Part shown: positions 8,423 to 15,832 of the stretch, piece after piece
Numbering within the stretch: the stretch's first letter is position 1
Layout: every line of letters starts with the position of its first letter
Source of the DNA: Arthrobacter gallicola
Lineage (GTDB): Bacteria; Actinomycetota; Actinomycetes; Actinomycetales; Micrococcaceae
Length of the DNA: 64,000 nucleotides
Reading direction: 5' to 3'
NCBI RefSeq assembly: GCF_014836775.1
Contig: NZ_JACSQD010000002.1
Coordinates: 56,674 to 120,673, forward strand
Made by a program: the position numbers and the translations under genes
The notes under the pieces: generated by a model
Database searches by the model: none
What the model saw: the letters and a program-made list of their open reading frames with translations, nothing else
What the model was told of the DNA's origin: nothing

Positions 8423-8863
8423 TCAGTAAAGCTCCGCAAGGCAACCGGTAACCACCGGGAGGAGCGCCCTCGTGTGCTCCTCGCCGTCCCGTTGAGGCAT
8501 TCGGCTGAGCGCATCGTCCAGCAGGACACCGATCCGGTCCCACAGTTCTTCCGCCGAGCGGATCCCAGGAGGCAGTTGCAGATACCAGATGTACCCCTCA
8601 GGAACGGGCGGCACGCCGGCTAGAACCAGGTAGTCATTAGCCATCTCGACGATCCACTCGGAGTCATCTTCCAGCAGCTCTTCCCCGGCCGGCAGCGCTT
8701 CGTTGAGGCTTCCCGGCAGCGCTTCGTTGAGGCTTCCCGGCATCCGGCCCAGATGGCTGCTTCCCGCGGCCCAGGCGAGAAGCAGGAACCAGCCGTTGAA
8801 CGGAACCTGCGCATACCCTTCCGCCGAGGGGATCAGCGGCACATCCTCCCAACGCTCATCCAC
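8423..8863 (-). CDS. Hypothetical protein, translationally coupled to LysR
   Basis: The frame is open from 8938, but GTG at 8863, with GGGAAG about seven bases upstream, overlaps the stop of the upstream LysR gene by 8 bp and gives a 146-residue acidic protein. It has motifs such as VPFNGWFLLLAWAAG, EWIVEMANDYLVLAG and PPVPEGYIWYLQLPPG. I do not recognise the family. Residues near the middle contain a perfect internal duplication (PGSLNEAL twice). Coupling suggests the product is made with the LysR protein, but function is unknown. Confidence 0.6.
   Translation of the reverse strand: MDERWEDVPLIPSAEGYAQVPFNGWFLLLAWAAGSSHLGRMPGSLNEALPGSLNEALPAGEELLEDDSEWIVEMANDYLVLAGVPPVPEGYIWYLQLPPGIRSAEELWDRIGVLLDDALSRMPQRDGEEHTRALLPVVTGCLAELY
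8691..8738. repeat. 24-bp perfect tandem duplication inside a CDS
   Basis: The 24-bp unit at 8691-8714 is repeated without change at 8715-8738. It encodes two identical eight-residue blocks in the minus-strand hypothetical protein. Perfect identity and a multiple of three indicate a recent in-frame slippage event. Confidence 0.9.
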
Positions 8864-9839
8864 GGGCACTCTTCCCGCCCTTCCGCAAGCGGGCGCGGCT
8901 GCCCCCACTCCCGTCCCCAGCCTGGCCCTTCCTGCCACCGACCGCGATGTCCAGAAACTCCCGCAGGGCTTCCGAGGAACTGTTGGCCGGACTCCACACA
9001 GCTTTGAACTGCCGCTCCAGCGGCTGGCCGGCCACAGGAACTTCCACCAGCCGGCCGCTTCTCACCGCCCCCTCGACGGCGAGAACGCTGAGCACTGCGG
9101 GGCCAAGACCCGTGACCACACCCTGGCAGATCGCCGCGTTGCTGTTCAGCTCCATCAACGGGTCAGCACGGTGGGAACCGACCAGCTGATCCAGGAAAGC
9201 CCGGGTTCCAGACCCTTGTTCCCGTTCGAGTAAACCGGTGCCGGCCAGCTCGTCGAGGCCCAGCGGCCGGGTCCGCGAGGCCCAGGGATGCCCGGTGCCG
9301 CACACCACCGCCATCCGGTCGGTCCATACGGTCACGGACTGCAGCTGCGCCGGAATTGCGGGCGTCTCCACGAAACCCAGCGTGACCTCCTCCGCAAGGA
9401 CAGCATCCAGCACCTGGGCTGAGTTCAGAACCCGCAGCTTCGTCTCGACCGAGGGCATCCGGGCACGGAATTCTCCGATCCATCCGGGCAGCAGATGCTC
9501 GGCAATCGTCATGCTGGCCCCCACGGCGAGTTTCACCTGACCGGCATCGGCCAGCGCCGCAGCGCCGGCATCGAGCCGCTCCACGGCGTCGAGCACCTCC
9601 CGGGCCCACTCCGCAGTCAGGGCACCTTCCCGGGTCAGGGTGGACCCGCGCGTGGACCGGGTCACTAGGGGATAGCCCAGCCGTCGTTCGAGGGTCTTGA
9701 GGGAGCGGGTCGCATTCGACTGGGCCATGCCGGCATTCCGGGCAGCAGCGCTGAGGCTGCCGTGTTCGCCGATTCCCACCAGGAGCCGCAGCGCAGGAAG
9801 CTGCAGCCAGTTTTCAACGGGCGGACGCTGCATAGGCAT
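8856..9839 (-). CDS. LysR-family regulator, YeiE/CysB-like position
   Basis: A 327-residue LysR protein: helix-turn-helix at about residues 12-65 (ALRLLVGIGEHGSLSAAARNAGMAQSNATRSLKTLERRLG), effector domain after 95, and an Arg/Gly-rich tail. It is divergent from a YeiH-family gene, the same pairing as E. coli YeiE-YeiH, where the regulator responds to sulfite stress. TATGAT on the minus strand (9851-9846) lies six bases before the ATG at 9839, so the message is probably leaderless. A LysR-type palindrome overlaps that promoter, consistent with autorepression. Confidence 0.87.
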   Translation of the reverse strand: MPMQRPPVENWLQLPALRLLVGIGEHGSLSAAARNAGMAQSNATRSLKTLERRLGYPLVTRSTRGSTLTREGALTAEWAREVLDAVERLDAGAAALADAGQVKLAVGASMTIAEHLLPGWIGEFRARMPSVETKLRVLNSAQVLDAVLAEEVTLGFVETPAIPAQLQSVTVWTDRMAVVCGTGHPWASRTRPLGLDELAGTGLLEREQGSGTRAFLDQLVGSHRADPLMELNSNAAICQGVVTGLGPAVLSVLAVEGAVRSGRLVEVPVAGQPLERQFKAVWSPANSSSEALREFLDIAVGGRKGQAGDGSGGSRARLRKGGKSARG

Positions 9840-9856
9840 ATCAGCATCATATGCCT
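9834..9856. promoter_or_regulatory. LysR-type operator between lysR and yeiH
   Basis: A perfect inverted repeat: AGGCATAT at 9834-9841 and ATATGCCT at 9849-9856, with a 7-nt spacer. The ATAT-N7-ATAT core fits the T-N11-A rule for LysR boxes. It covers the minus-strand -10 and first codons of the LysR gene and lies about 55 bp upstream of the YeiH start. Confidence 0.65.
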
Positions 9857-9910
9857 GCGGTGCCGAACTTGGGCCTACCGGCCGGTGAGTAAGGCTGAGA
9901 GGTTTTAACC

Positions 9911-10981
9911 ATGGAAATCACGCAACATCAGGCGCCCGCTCCAGAGCATGACGCCAGCCTGTCCAACAGCACTTCTGCCTCCCGCACCAGCGCTGCGAGC
10001 CGGTGGATTTCTTATCTGCCCGGGCTCTCCGTGACCGTGGCCGGCGCTGGCGCAGCCTGGTTTATCGCACAGCTGATCCCCGGGATCAGCCCGCTCCTGA
10101 TCGCCATCCTGGTCGGAGCGCTCTGGCGAAACCTCATCCGGGTCCCCCGCCGGCTTTCCCCCGGCATCGCCTTTTCCTCCAAGAAGCTGCTGCGCGCCGG
10201 CATCGTCCTGCTCGGGCTGCAGCTTTCCCTCTCCTCCATCCTTGGACTCGGGCCCGGAGTGCTGCTGGTTGTCGCCGCGTCCGTCGGCATCACCTTCGGT
10301 GTCACCCTCATCGCCGGGCGCCTGATGGGGATCAGCCTGACGCAACGCCTCCTCGTCGCTTCCGGCGTCTCCATCTGCGGCGCCGCTGCTGTTGCCGCAA
10401 CGGAGAACGCAACCGACGCCAAGGAGGAAGAAACCGCGACGGCGATTGGCCTGGTGGTCCTGTTCGGCACCCTGATGATTCCGGCAGTTCCGTTCCTGGG
10501 CAGCCTGCTCGGGCTGGACGCGGAGTCAACCGGCATGTGGATCGGAGCTTCAACGCACGAGGTGGCCCAGGTGGTGGCCGCCGGCAGCGCGGTAGGCGGC
10601 GGCGCCCTGGCGGTGGCCGTCACGGTAAAGCTCGCCCGCGTCCTGACCCTGGCTCCGATGGTCGCCGGCATCTCGCTGTACATGCGCAAAACCGGAGCAG
10701 TGGCCGATGGAAAGCGGCCGCCCATTGTTCCACTGTTTATCGTCGGCTTCCTGGCAGCGGTGCTGCTGCGCAGTTCGGGAATTGTCCCGGACCCGCTTCT
10801 GACTGCGGGGCAGATTCTGCAGACCATCCTGCTGGCGGCCGCGATGTTCGCGCTGGGGCTCGGCCTGGACCTGAAAGGTCTGATCAAGGTCGGCGGCCGG
10901 CCGGTACTGCTGGGGTTTGGGGCCACCCTGGTGATTCTCGGCGTCGCGCTGGCAGGCACCCTGCTCTTCCCGCCGCTGTGA
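9911..10981 (+). CDS. YeiH-family putative sulfate/sulfite exporter
   Basis: A 356-residue membrane protein with about ten hydrophobic segments. Family hallmarks are SGVSICGAAAVAATE in mid-protein and GASTHEVAQVVAAG further on, plus LRAGIVLLGLQLSL near TM3. The family (UPF0324) is annotated as sulfate exporter. Relatives act in taurine and cysteate degradation and in sulfite tolerance. The divergent LysR regulator and shared palindrome suggest induction by a sulfur oxyanion (inference). There is no sulfonate-degrading gene adjacent. Confidence 0.85.
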   Translation: MEITQHQAPAPEHDASLSNSTSASRTSAASRWISYLPGLSVTVAGAGAAWFIAQLIPGISPLLIAILVGALWRNLIRVPRRLSPGIAFSSKKLLRAGIVLLGLQLSLSSILGLGPGVLLVVAASVGITFGVTLIAGRLMGISLTQRLLVASGVSICGAAAVAATENATDAKEEETATAIGLVVLFGTLMIPAVPFLGSLLGLDAESTGMWIGASTHEVAQVVAAGSAVGGGALAVAVTVKLARVLTLAPMVAGISLYMRKTGAVADGKRPPIVPLFIVGFLAAVLLRSSGIVPDPLLTAGQILQTILLAAAMFALGLGLDLKGLIKVGGRPVLLGFGATLVILGVALAGTLLFPPL

Positions 10982-10985
10982 GCAA

Positions 10986-11035
10986 GCACCCGGCAGGACC
11001 AGGCAGGTCCGGCCGCGCACCCGGCAGGGCCAGGC
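10986..11035 (+). repeat. 19-bp direct repeat, 31 bp apart
   Basis: GCACCCGGCAGGACCAGGC at 10986-11004 recurs at 11017-11035 with one change (A to G). It lies in the 215-bp gap between the YeiH and HAD genes. The rest of that gap is GC-rich with self-complementary stretches and could act as a transcription stop, but no T-tract follows. Confidence 0.6.
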
Positions 11036-11196
11036 CGGGCCTCACCCGGGCGCACCAGGCTGCGCCCGCCAGGGCCCCGGGAAATCCGGACAGAAATCCC
11101 GCGCACGCGCGTCTCGGATTTTGACGGACGAGTATCCCCACTGCCACGATCAAAGGGGACCGCAGACCCCCTGCGGCAGCTCTACCAGGAGGACCA

Positions 11197-11892
11197 TTGA
11201 CACCCGCTCCCGCACTGCAGGCAGTTTTTTGGGACATGGACGGCACGCTTGTGGACACCGAACCGTACTGGTTCGCTGCCGAGAAAGAGCTGATGGCCCG
11301 GTTCGGCGTCACCTGGACCGATGAGCAGGCAATGGAGCTGGTGGGCAACGCCCTGCCGGACTCGGCCAGGAGACTGCAGGAAGCCGGCGCCCACCTTGGC
11401 GCACGGGAGATCCTGGACACCATGCTGGCCAGCGTGGTCCGCAAAGTGCAGGAAGAGATCCCCTGGCGCCCCGGAGCACGCGAGATGCTGGCAGAACTTA
11501 ATGCGGCGGGCGTGCCCAACGCGATGGTGACCATGAGCGAGAGCACCCTGGCGCGGGTCATCGCCGATCAGCTTCCGGAGGGAACCTTCCGGTTCCTGGT
11601 CACCGGGGAGATGGTGACCCTGGGCAAACCGGATCCGGAGCCCTACCTGCTGGCGGCCAAACTGATGGGCGAGGAACTGGGCACCTCTGTGGACCTGGAC
11701 CGAGTGGTTGCCGTGGAGGATTCGCGCCCCGGCGTAGCCTCGGCAAAGGCCTCCGGCGCCGTGACAGTTGCCGTGCCGAACGCCGTCGACGTGCCCGAAC
11801 AGCCCGGCATTACCCGCTGGGAAACCCTCGCCGGCCGGACGGTGGCGGATCTCGAGGCGCTGGTGGCGGAGCGGGCTTCCCTGCAGGTCTAA
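11197..11892 (+). CDS. HAD-superfamily phosphatase (beta-phosphoglucomutase-like)
   Basis: A 231-residue protein starting at TTG 11197, placed five bases after a strong AGGAGG. Motif I is FWDMDGTLVD (nucleophile Asp13, acid Asp15). Motif II is the VTMSES region, motif III is the Lys of GKPDPEPY, and motif IV is VEDSRPGV. The four-helix cap between motifs I and II puts it in subfamily I. It is expected to dephosphorylate a small phosphorylated metabolite, but the substrate cannot be predicted. It runs towards the second P450 operon, with 14 bp between stops. Confidence 0.88.
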   Translation: MTPAPALQAVFWDMDGTLVDTEPYWFAAEKELMARFGVTWTDEQAMELVGNALPDSARRLQEAGAHLGAREILDTMLASVVRKVQEEIPWRPGAREMLAELNAAGVPNAMVTMSESTLARVIADQLPEGTFRFLVTGEMVTLGKPDPEPYLLAAKLMGEELGTSVDLDRVVAVEDSRPGVASAKASGAVTVAVPNAVDVPEQPGITRWETLAGRTVADLEALVAERASLQV

Positions 11893-11906
11893 CCGGACGG
11901 GCGCCC

Positions 11907-13178
11907 TCAGGCGGGCACCCGGGGAACCGCCGATTCCTTGAGCGTTCTGCCCAGGTCCGCGGCAGCCTCCGGCGGGATGTTCAGCCCGCGGGTCAGGGCA
12001 TTGCGCACCGCCATGAAGTCCCGCGGGGTGTTGACACAGTCCGCGGCGATGATCCGTCCTTCCCGGTAATAGAGGACAGCGAACTTTTCACTCTCCGGAT
12101 CGCCCCGCAGGACGGTGCTGTCGTGCCCGGCGGACAGGCCGGCGATCTGCAGCGTCAGGTCCCCCTGGTCCGACCAGAACCACGGCACCGTCCGGTAGTC
12201 CGCTTCCAGCCCCAGCAGGGACCGGGCAGCGGTTTTGGCCTGTTCGACGGCGTTCTGGACGCTCTCCAGCCGCAGGTTCCCGTTGCCGTAATCCGCCGTG
12301 AACGGATTGGGCGTATTCGCGCAGTCCCCGGCGGCAACCGTAACGCCGTCTGAGGCCACAGCGCGCGAATCCACCACGACGCCGTTGCTGACTTCCAGCC
12401 CAAGACGTTCGGCCAGTTCAGTGCGCGGCAGCACGCCGACCCCGATGACGACGACGTCGGCCGGGACCGTGGTGCCCCCGGCCAGTTCCACCCCGGTGAC
12501 GCGGCCGTTTTCGCCGGCGATGCGGACGATGCCGGCGTTCAGGAGGACCGTGGTTCCGCGGCGGCGGTGTGCCTGGAGGTAGAAATCGCTGGTTGTTTCG
12601 CCCACGGCCCGGCCCACCAGGCGCGGTGCTGCCTCGATGATGGTCACCTGTTTGCCGGCCGCCCGGGCAGCGGTGGCAACCTCCAGGCCGATGAACCCGC
12701 CGCCGATGACCGCGACACTGCCGGCGCTGCCCAGTGAGCGGTGGAGGGATGCCGCCTGGTCGGCGTCGCGCAGGTAGCAGACGCCCGCCAGGTCGGCCCC
12801 GGGAAGGGCAAGCCTCCGCGGCGTTGCTCCGGTGGTCAGCGCCAGCCGCGCGAAGGGGAACACTCTCCCGCCGGCGCCGACGGCGGTGCCGCCGTCGGCG
12901 TCCCGGGAGATATCCGTGATCTGCTCCCCGGTCACCAGCTCAATATTCTCCCGGACAAACCACTCCGGGGTCCGGAACGTCAAGGATGCCGCGGTTGCTT
13001 CCCCCTTAAGGAAAGCCTTGGAAAGAGCCGGCCGCTGGTAGGGCAGATGCGGCTCCTCGCCGACCAGGATGATCGGGGCGGTGTCCCCCAGCTCCCGCAG
13101 CGTGCTGGCCAGCTGCACACCGGCCTGGCAGTTTCCGACAATCAGGGTGGCATCAGCGGAGGTGGCTGTTCCCATCAT
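11907..13178 (-). CDS. Ferredoxin reductase of the second P450 system
   Basis: A 423-residue homologue of the reductase at 3459: LPYQRPALSKAFLKG, NADH motif AVIGGGFIGLEVA, FAD contact AAGDCANTPNP and the C-terminal WFWSDQGDLTLQIAG. The N-terminal FAD loop reads LIVGNCQAGVQLA, so the second and third residues of the usual GxGxxG are Asn-Cys instead of Gly-Gly. Its start follows the ferredoxin stop directly (TAG ATG ATG). It should transfer electrons from NAD(P)H to the ferredoxin at 13179-13493 and then the CYP199A-like P450. Confidence 0.9.
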   Translation of the reverse strand: MMGTATSADATLIVGNCQAGVQLASTLRELGDTAPIILVGEEPHLPYQRPALSKAFLKGEATAASLTFRTPEWFVRENIELVTGEQITDISRDADGGTAVGAGGRVFPFARLALTTGATPRRLALPGADLAGVCYLRDADQAASLHRSLGSAGSVAVIGGGFIGLEVATAARAAGKQVTIIEAAPRLVGRAVGETTSDFYLQAHRRRGTTVLLNAGIVRIAGENGRVTGVELAGGTTVPADVVVIGVGVLPRTELAERLGLEVSNGVVVDSRAVASDGVTVAAGDCANTPNPFTADYGNGNLRLESVQNAVEQAKTAARSLLGLEADYRTVPWFWSDQGDLTLQIAGLSAGHDSTVLRGDPESEKFAVLYYREGRIIAADCVNTPRDFMAVRNALTRGLNIPPEAAADLGRTLKESAVPRVPA

Positions 13179-13493
13179 CTAAACCTGCGTTTCCGGAATG
13201 CGGACCCGGATGTCCGTGGACACGGGGAGCTGGCAGGAGAGGCGGCTGCCTTCTTCCCGCTCGGCTGCCGCGCAGTCCAGCATCTCGTCCTGCACAGCGA
13301 GCATTTCCGGCAGCGCCGCCCGGTCGCCGGGATCAACGTAGACGTGGCAGGTGGCGCACATGGCGCTGCCGCCGCATTCGGCAACAATCCCGGGAACACC
13401 GGAGGAAACCGCCGTGCGCATAACACTGGTGCCGGCTCCGGCGTCGACAATCATTTCAGTGCCGTCAGGCTGGACAAAGGTTACTTTTGGCAT
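13179..13493 (-). CDS. [2Fe-2S] ferredoxin of the second P450 system
   Basis: From the ATG at 13493 the protein is 104 residues (the frame is open further upstream, but only this start matches the family). Ligands Cys40, Cys46, Cys49 and Cys87 fall at exactly the same positions as in the ferredoxin at 3132, and the ECGG(S/Q)AMCATCH loop is nearly identical. The two ferredoxins are therefore paralogues serving different P450s. It sits 31 bp after the P450 stop and abuts the reductase start. Confidence 0.92.
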   Translation of the reverse strand: MPKVTFVQPDGTEMIVDAGAGTSVMRTAVSSGVPGIVAECGGSAMCATCHVYVDPGDRAALPEMLAVQDEMLDCAAAEREEGSRLSCQLPVSTDIRVRIPETQV

Positions 13494-13524
13494 GGTGGGC
13501 TCCGGTGGGTTGGGCGGACGCGGT

Positions 13525-14730
13525 TCAGGCGGACGGGGTGAGGCGCAGCGGCAGGGAATCCAGTCCGCGCAGTGTGTTGTTGAGTTGCTGCACGGGCGCA
13601 CCGATGATCTCGATCTTCTGCACGCGCCGGGCCAGTGCGGAGAGGATGCATTCACCCTCCAGCCGGGCGAGCATCTGGCCCAGGCAGGCGTGGATGCCGA
13701 ACCCGAAGCCGAGGTGGCCCATGGTTTTGCGGGTGATGTCAAAGTCCTCCGGGTTCTCCCATCGGCGGGGATCCCGGTTGGCAGCGGCAATAAACATCAG
13801 GATTTTGGCGCCTTCGGGAATTCTGGTGCCGGAAAGTTCGGTCTCGCGGGACGTCGTACGGAAGAAGGTTTGGACCGGTGATTCGTACCGAATCGTCTCT
13901 TCGAATGCGGCGCGGGCCAGCGACGGGTCATTGTGCAGCAGCCGGTACTGTTCCGGATGTTGGGCAAGGCAGAGCAGGGCGTTGCCGATCCCGTGGACGG
14001 TGGTGTCCACGCCGGCTGAAAGGAAGGAGCGCAGCAGCCTCGCCGAGTCCTCGGCTGCGTAGCCGGCCTCTGCAGCGGCGGCGTGGATCCGGTTCCCCAG
14101 ACCGTCCCCCTGGAGCGCACCGGGTTGGCACTGTTCCATCACCCAGCCGGCTGCTTGCGAACCCTTTTCCATGGCTTTTTCGAAGTGCCCGTTGCGGGGT
14201 CCAAAGGTATTAAAGACCATGGAGCCGTAGGGCAGGAGGTTCTCCCGGCCGTCTTTGGGGAGCCCCACAAAGTCCGGGAAGACTTCAAGCGGGTATGCCT
14301 CGGCCAGGTCCTTGACTCCGTCAATGTCGCCGCGTGCCGCAACCCGTTCCACCACGTGCTCCGCCCGTTCCTGGAAGCCGGCCTTGAGCTCGCGCAGGAA
14401 TTTGGGGTTGAGGATGCTGGTGACAACATGCCGCGCCCTGGTGTGCTCCGGCGGATCGGCCTCCAGCAGCAGGCTTGGTGCCCGCCACGGTTTGTCTTTG
14501 CGGAAATCCGTGATGCCGACGCCAGCGGAGGAAATGAACGTTTCATGGTCCGCGAAGACCTGGGAGACCTCGTCGTGGCGGGCAACCGCCCAGACCTGAT
14601 AGCGGTTCAGCCAGGTCACGGGTCCGGATTCGCGCAGCTGGACGTGGGCCTCGTACGGATCGGCCAGAAAATCATCGGCGAACGGGTCCAGGTCAAGAGC
14701 GGGAATCCCGAATTCGGTCGTGGTGGTCAT
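13525..14730 (-). CDS. Cytochrome P450, CYP199A-like (para-substituted benzoate oxidation)
   Basis: A 401-residue P450 with canonical motifs: I-helix SAGVDTT (Asp242, Thr243), K-helix EETIR (Glu278, Arg281) and haem loop GFGFGIHACLG (Cys349). Long blocks match my memory of Rhodopseudomonas CYP199A2/A4: AEAYPLEVFPDFVGL, GRENLLPY, SPVQTFFRTT, NRDPRRW, DITRKT and NNTLRGLDSLPLRLTP. CYP199A enzymes demethylate 4-methoxybenzoate to 4-hydroxybenzoate or oxidise other para-substituted benzoates. The ferredoxin and reductase genes follow in the same operon. The substrate class is a family-based inference. Confidence 0.9.
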   Translation of the reverse strand: MTTTTEFGIPALDLDPFADDFLADPYEAHVQLRESGPVTWLNRYQVWAVARHDEVSQVFADHETFISSAGVGITDFRKDKPWRAPSLLLEADPPEHTRARHVVTSILNPKFLRELKAGFQERAEHVVERVAARGDIDGVKDLAEAYPLEVFPDFVGLPKDGRENLLPYGSMVFNTFGPRNGHFEKAMEKGSQAAGWVMEQCQPGALQGDGLGNRIHAAAAEAGYAAEDSARLLRSFLSAGVDTTVHGIGNALLCLAQHPEQYRLLHNDPSLARAAFEETIRYESPVQTFFRTTSRETELSGTRIPEGAKILMFIAAANRDPRRWENPEDFDITRKTMGHLGFGFGIHACLGQMLARLEGECILSALARRVQKIEIIGAPVQQLNNTLRGLDSLPLRLTPSA

Positions 14731-14740
14731 GGCTTTCCTC

Positions 14741-15691
14741 CTACTCGGCGAGCAGTGGACGGGTGTCCAGTGCGGCGTCGATGATGTTGTATTTGTGCAT
14801 CAGGTCTGCCGTTTTCTGCAGCTGACTGCCGTCGAGCCTGCCCTCGAACCTGGGCATTTCGATTTGCTCCACGACCTCCGCAGGAACCTTGGTAAACGTG
14901 GGGACCAGCTCGACCAGCCGCGCACGGTTGTCCTGGAGTTCCTGCCCTGAGGCCGCGATGGCCGTCCGGAACGCTTCGACTGCCTCGGGATTTTCCTGCA
15001 GGAACGTCTCCGTTGTGATCCATCCGGCCACCGGCATTCCGTCGACCGGACCGGTGAACAGGTTGGAGAGTTTGACGAACCCGGCGGCGGCCGCACTGGC
15101 CTGGAATGGCTCAACCTGCCAGATGGCGTCCACCGCCCCGCGTTCCAGCGCGGCCTGCATATCCGGGTACGGCATTTCGATCAGGTCCACGGCCGAAGGA
15201 TCCAGGCCGGCGTCCTCAAGCAGCGCATAGACCGCAACTGAGCCGATGTTCTGGAGATTGTTCACCGCGAACGTCTTGCCGGCCAGATCCTCCACCGTGG
15301 TGATGCCTGAATCCTCCGCGACGAAAATGCCGTGGTCAGCGGCACCGACGTCGTTCCCTGAGATGAAGCGCACCGGCAGCCCCTGCTTCACCGCCAGCAG
15401 CGCCGACGTGTAGTTGGCATAGGCGACATCGATGTCGCCCGAGATCAGAGTGGGAATCGCAGCGGCCCCACCCTGCGTCTGAACCAGCTCCACGTCCAGC
15501 CCCTCGGCATCGAACAGGCCGTTCTCCTCGGCGTTGACGGCGGTGGAGGTGTGCACCAGGGGGAAGTAGCCCACCTGCACGGCTTCCCCCACCGCAGCCT
15601 GCCCCGAGGAACCGCAGGCAGCCAGCCCCAGAGCGGCGCCAGCCACAGCCGTGATTGCGAAGTAACGCCGGAGATTTCCGCGTCGATCCAT
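14741..15691 (-). CDS. Lipoprotein substrate-binding protein (NitT/TauT/SsuA type), orphan
   Basis: The ATG at 15691 has GGAAGG upstream and gives 316 residues. A lipoprotein signal ends in GLAAC with Cys26 as the lipidated residue. The mature part has the NMT1/SsuA pattern (VQVGYFPLVHTSTAVNAEENGLF, GGAAAIPTLISGDIDVAYAN, AVNNLQNIGS). Such proteins deliver sulfonates, nitrate, pyrimidine precursors or aromatic acids to an ABC permease. No permease or ATPase gene is nearby. It is the first gene of the P450 operon, 10 bp before the P450, so it probably captures the P450 substrate (inference). Confidence 0.88.
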   Translation of the reverse strand: MDRRGNLRRYFAITAVAGAALGLAACGSSGQAAVGEAVQVGYFPLVHTSTAVNAEENGLFDAEGLDVELVQTQGGAAAIPTLISGDIDVAYANYTSALLAVKQGLPVRFISGNDVGAADHGIFVAEDSGITTVEDLAGKTFAVNNLQNIGSVAVYALLEDAGLDPSAVDLIEMPYPDMQAALERGAVDAIWQVEPFQASAAAAGFVKLSNLFTGPVDGMPVAGWITTETFLQENPEAVEAFRTAIAASGQELQDNRARLVELVPTFTKVPAEVVEQIEMPRFEGRLDGSQLQKTADLMHKYNIIDAALDTRPLLAE

Positions 15692-15707
15692 GGTTTTCCT
15701 TCCAGAG

Positions 15708-15723
15708 GGCGCCTCATTGCGCC
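15708..15723. promoter_or_regulatory. Candidate IclR operator in the divergent region
   Basis: GGCGC at 15708-15712 and GCGCC at 15719-15723 form an inverted repeat with a 6-nt spacer, upstream of the binding-protein gene and about 110 bp from the IclR start. A second small palindrome, TGTGTCACA, lies nearby. The assignment to IclR rests on position only. Confidence 0.35.
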
Positions 15724-15832
15724 GGATGCAAAGCTCTGCCTGGAATCGGATCTTCACCGGCCCGACTCCGTTGCACTGAGTATGGGATGTGTCACAATTC
15801 AGGCTCCAGCTGGTTTCCGTTGAAAGGAAAAT

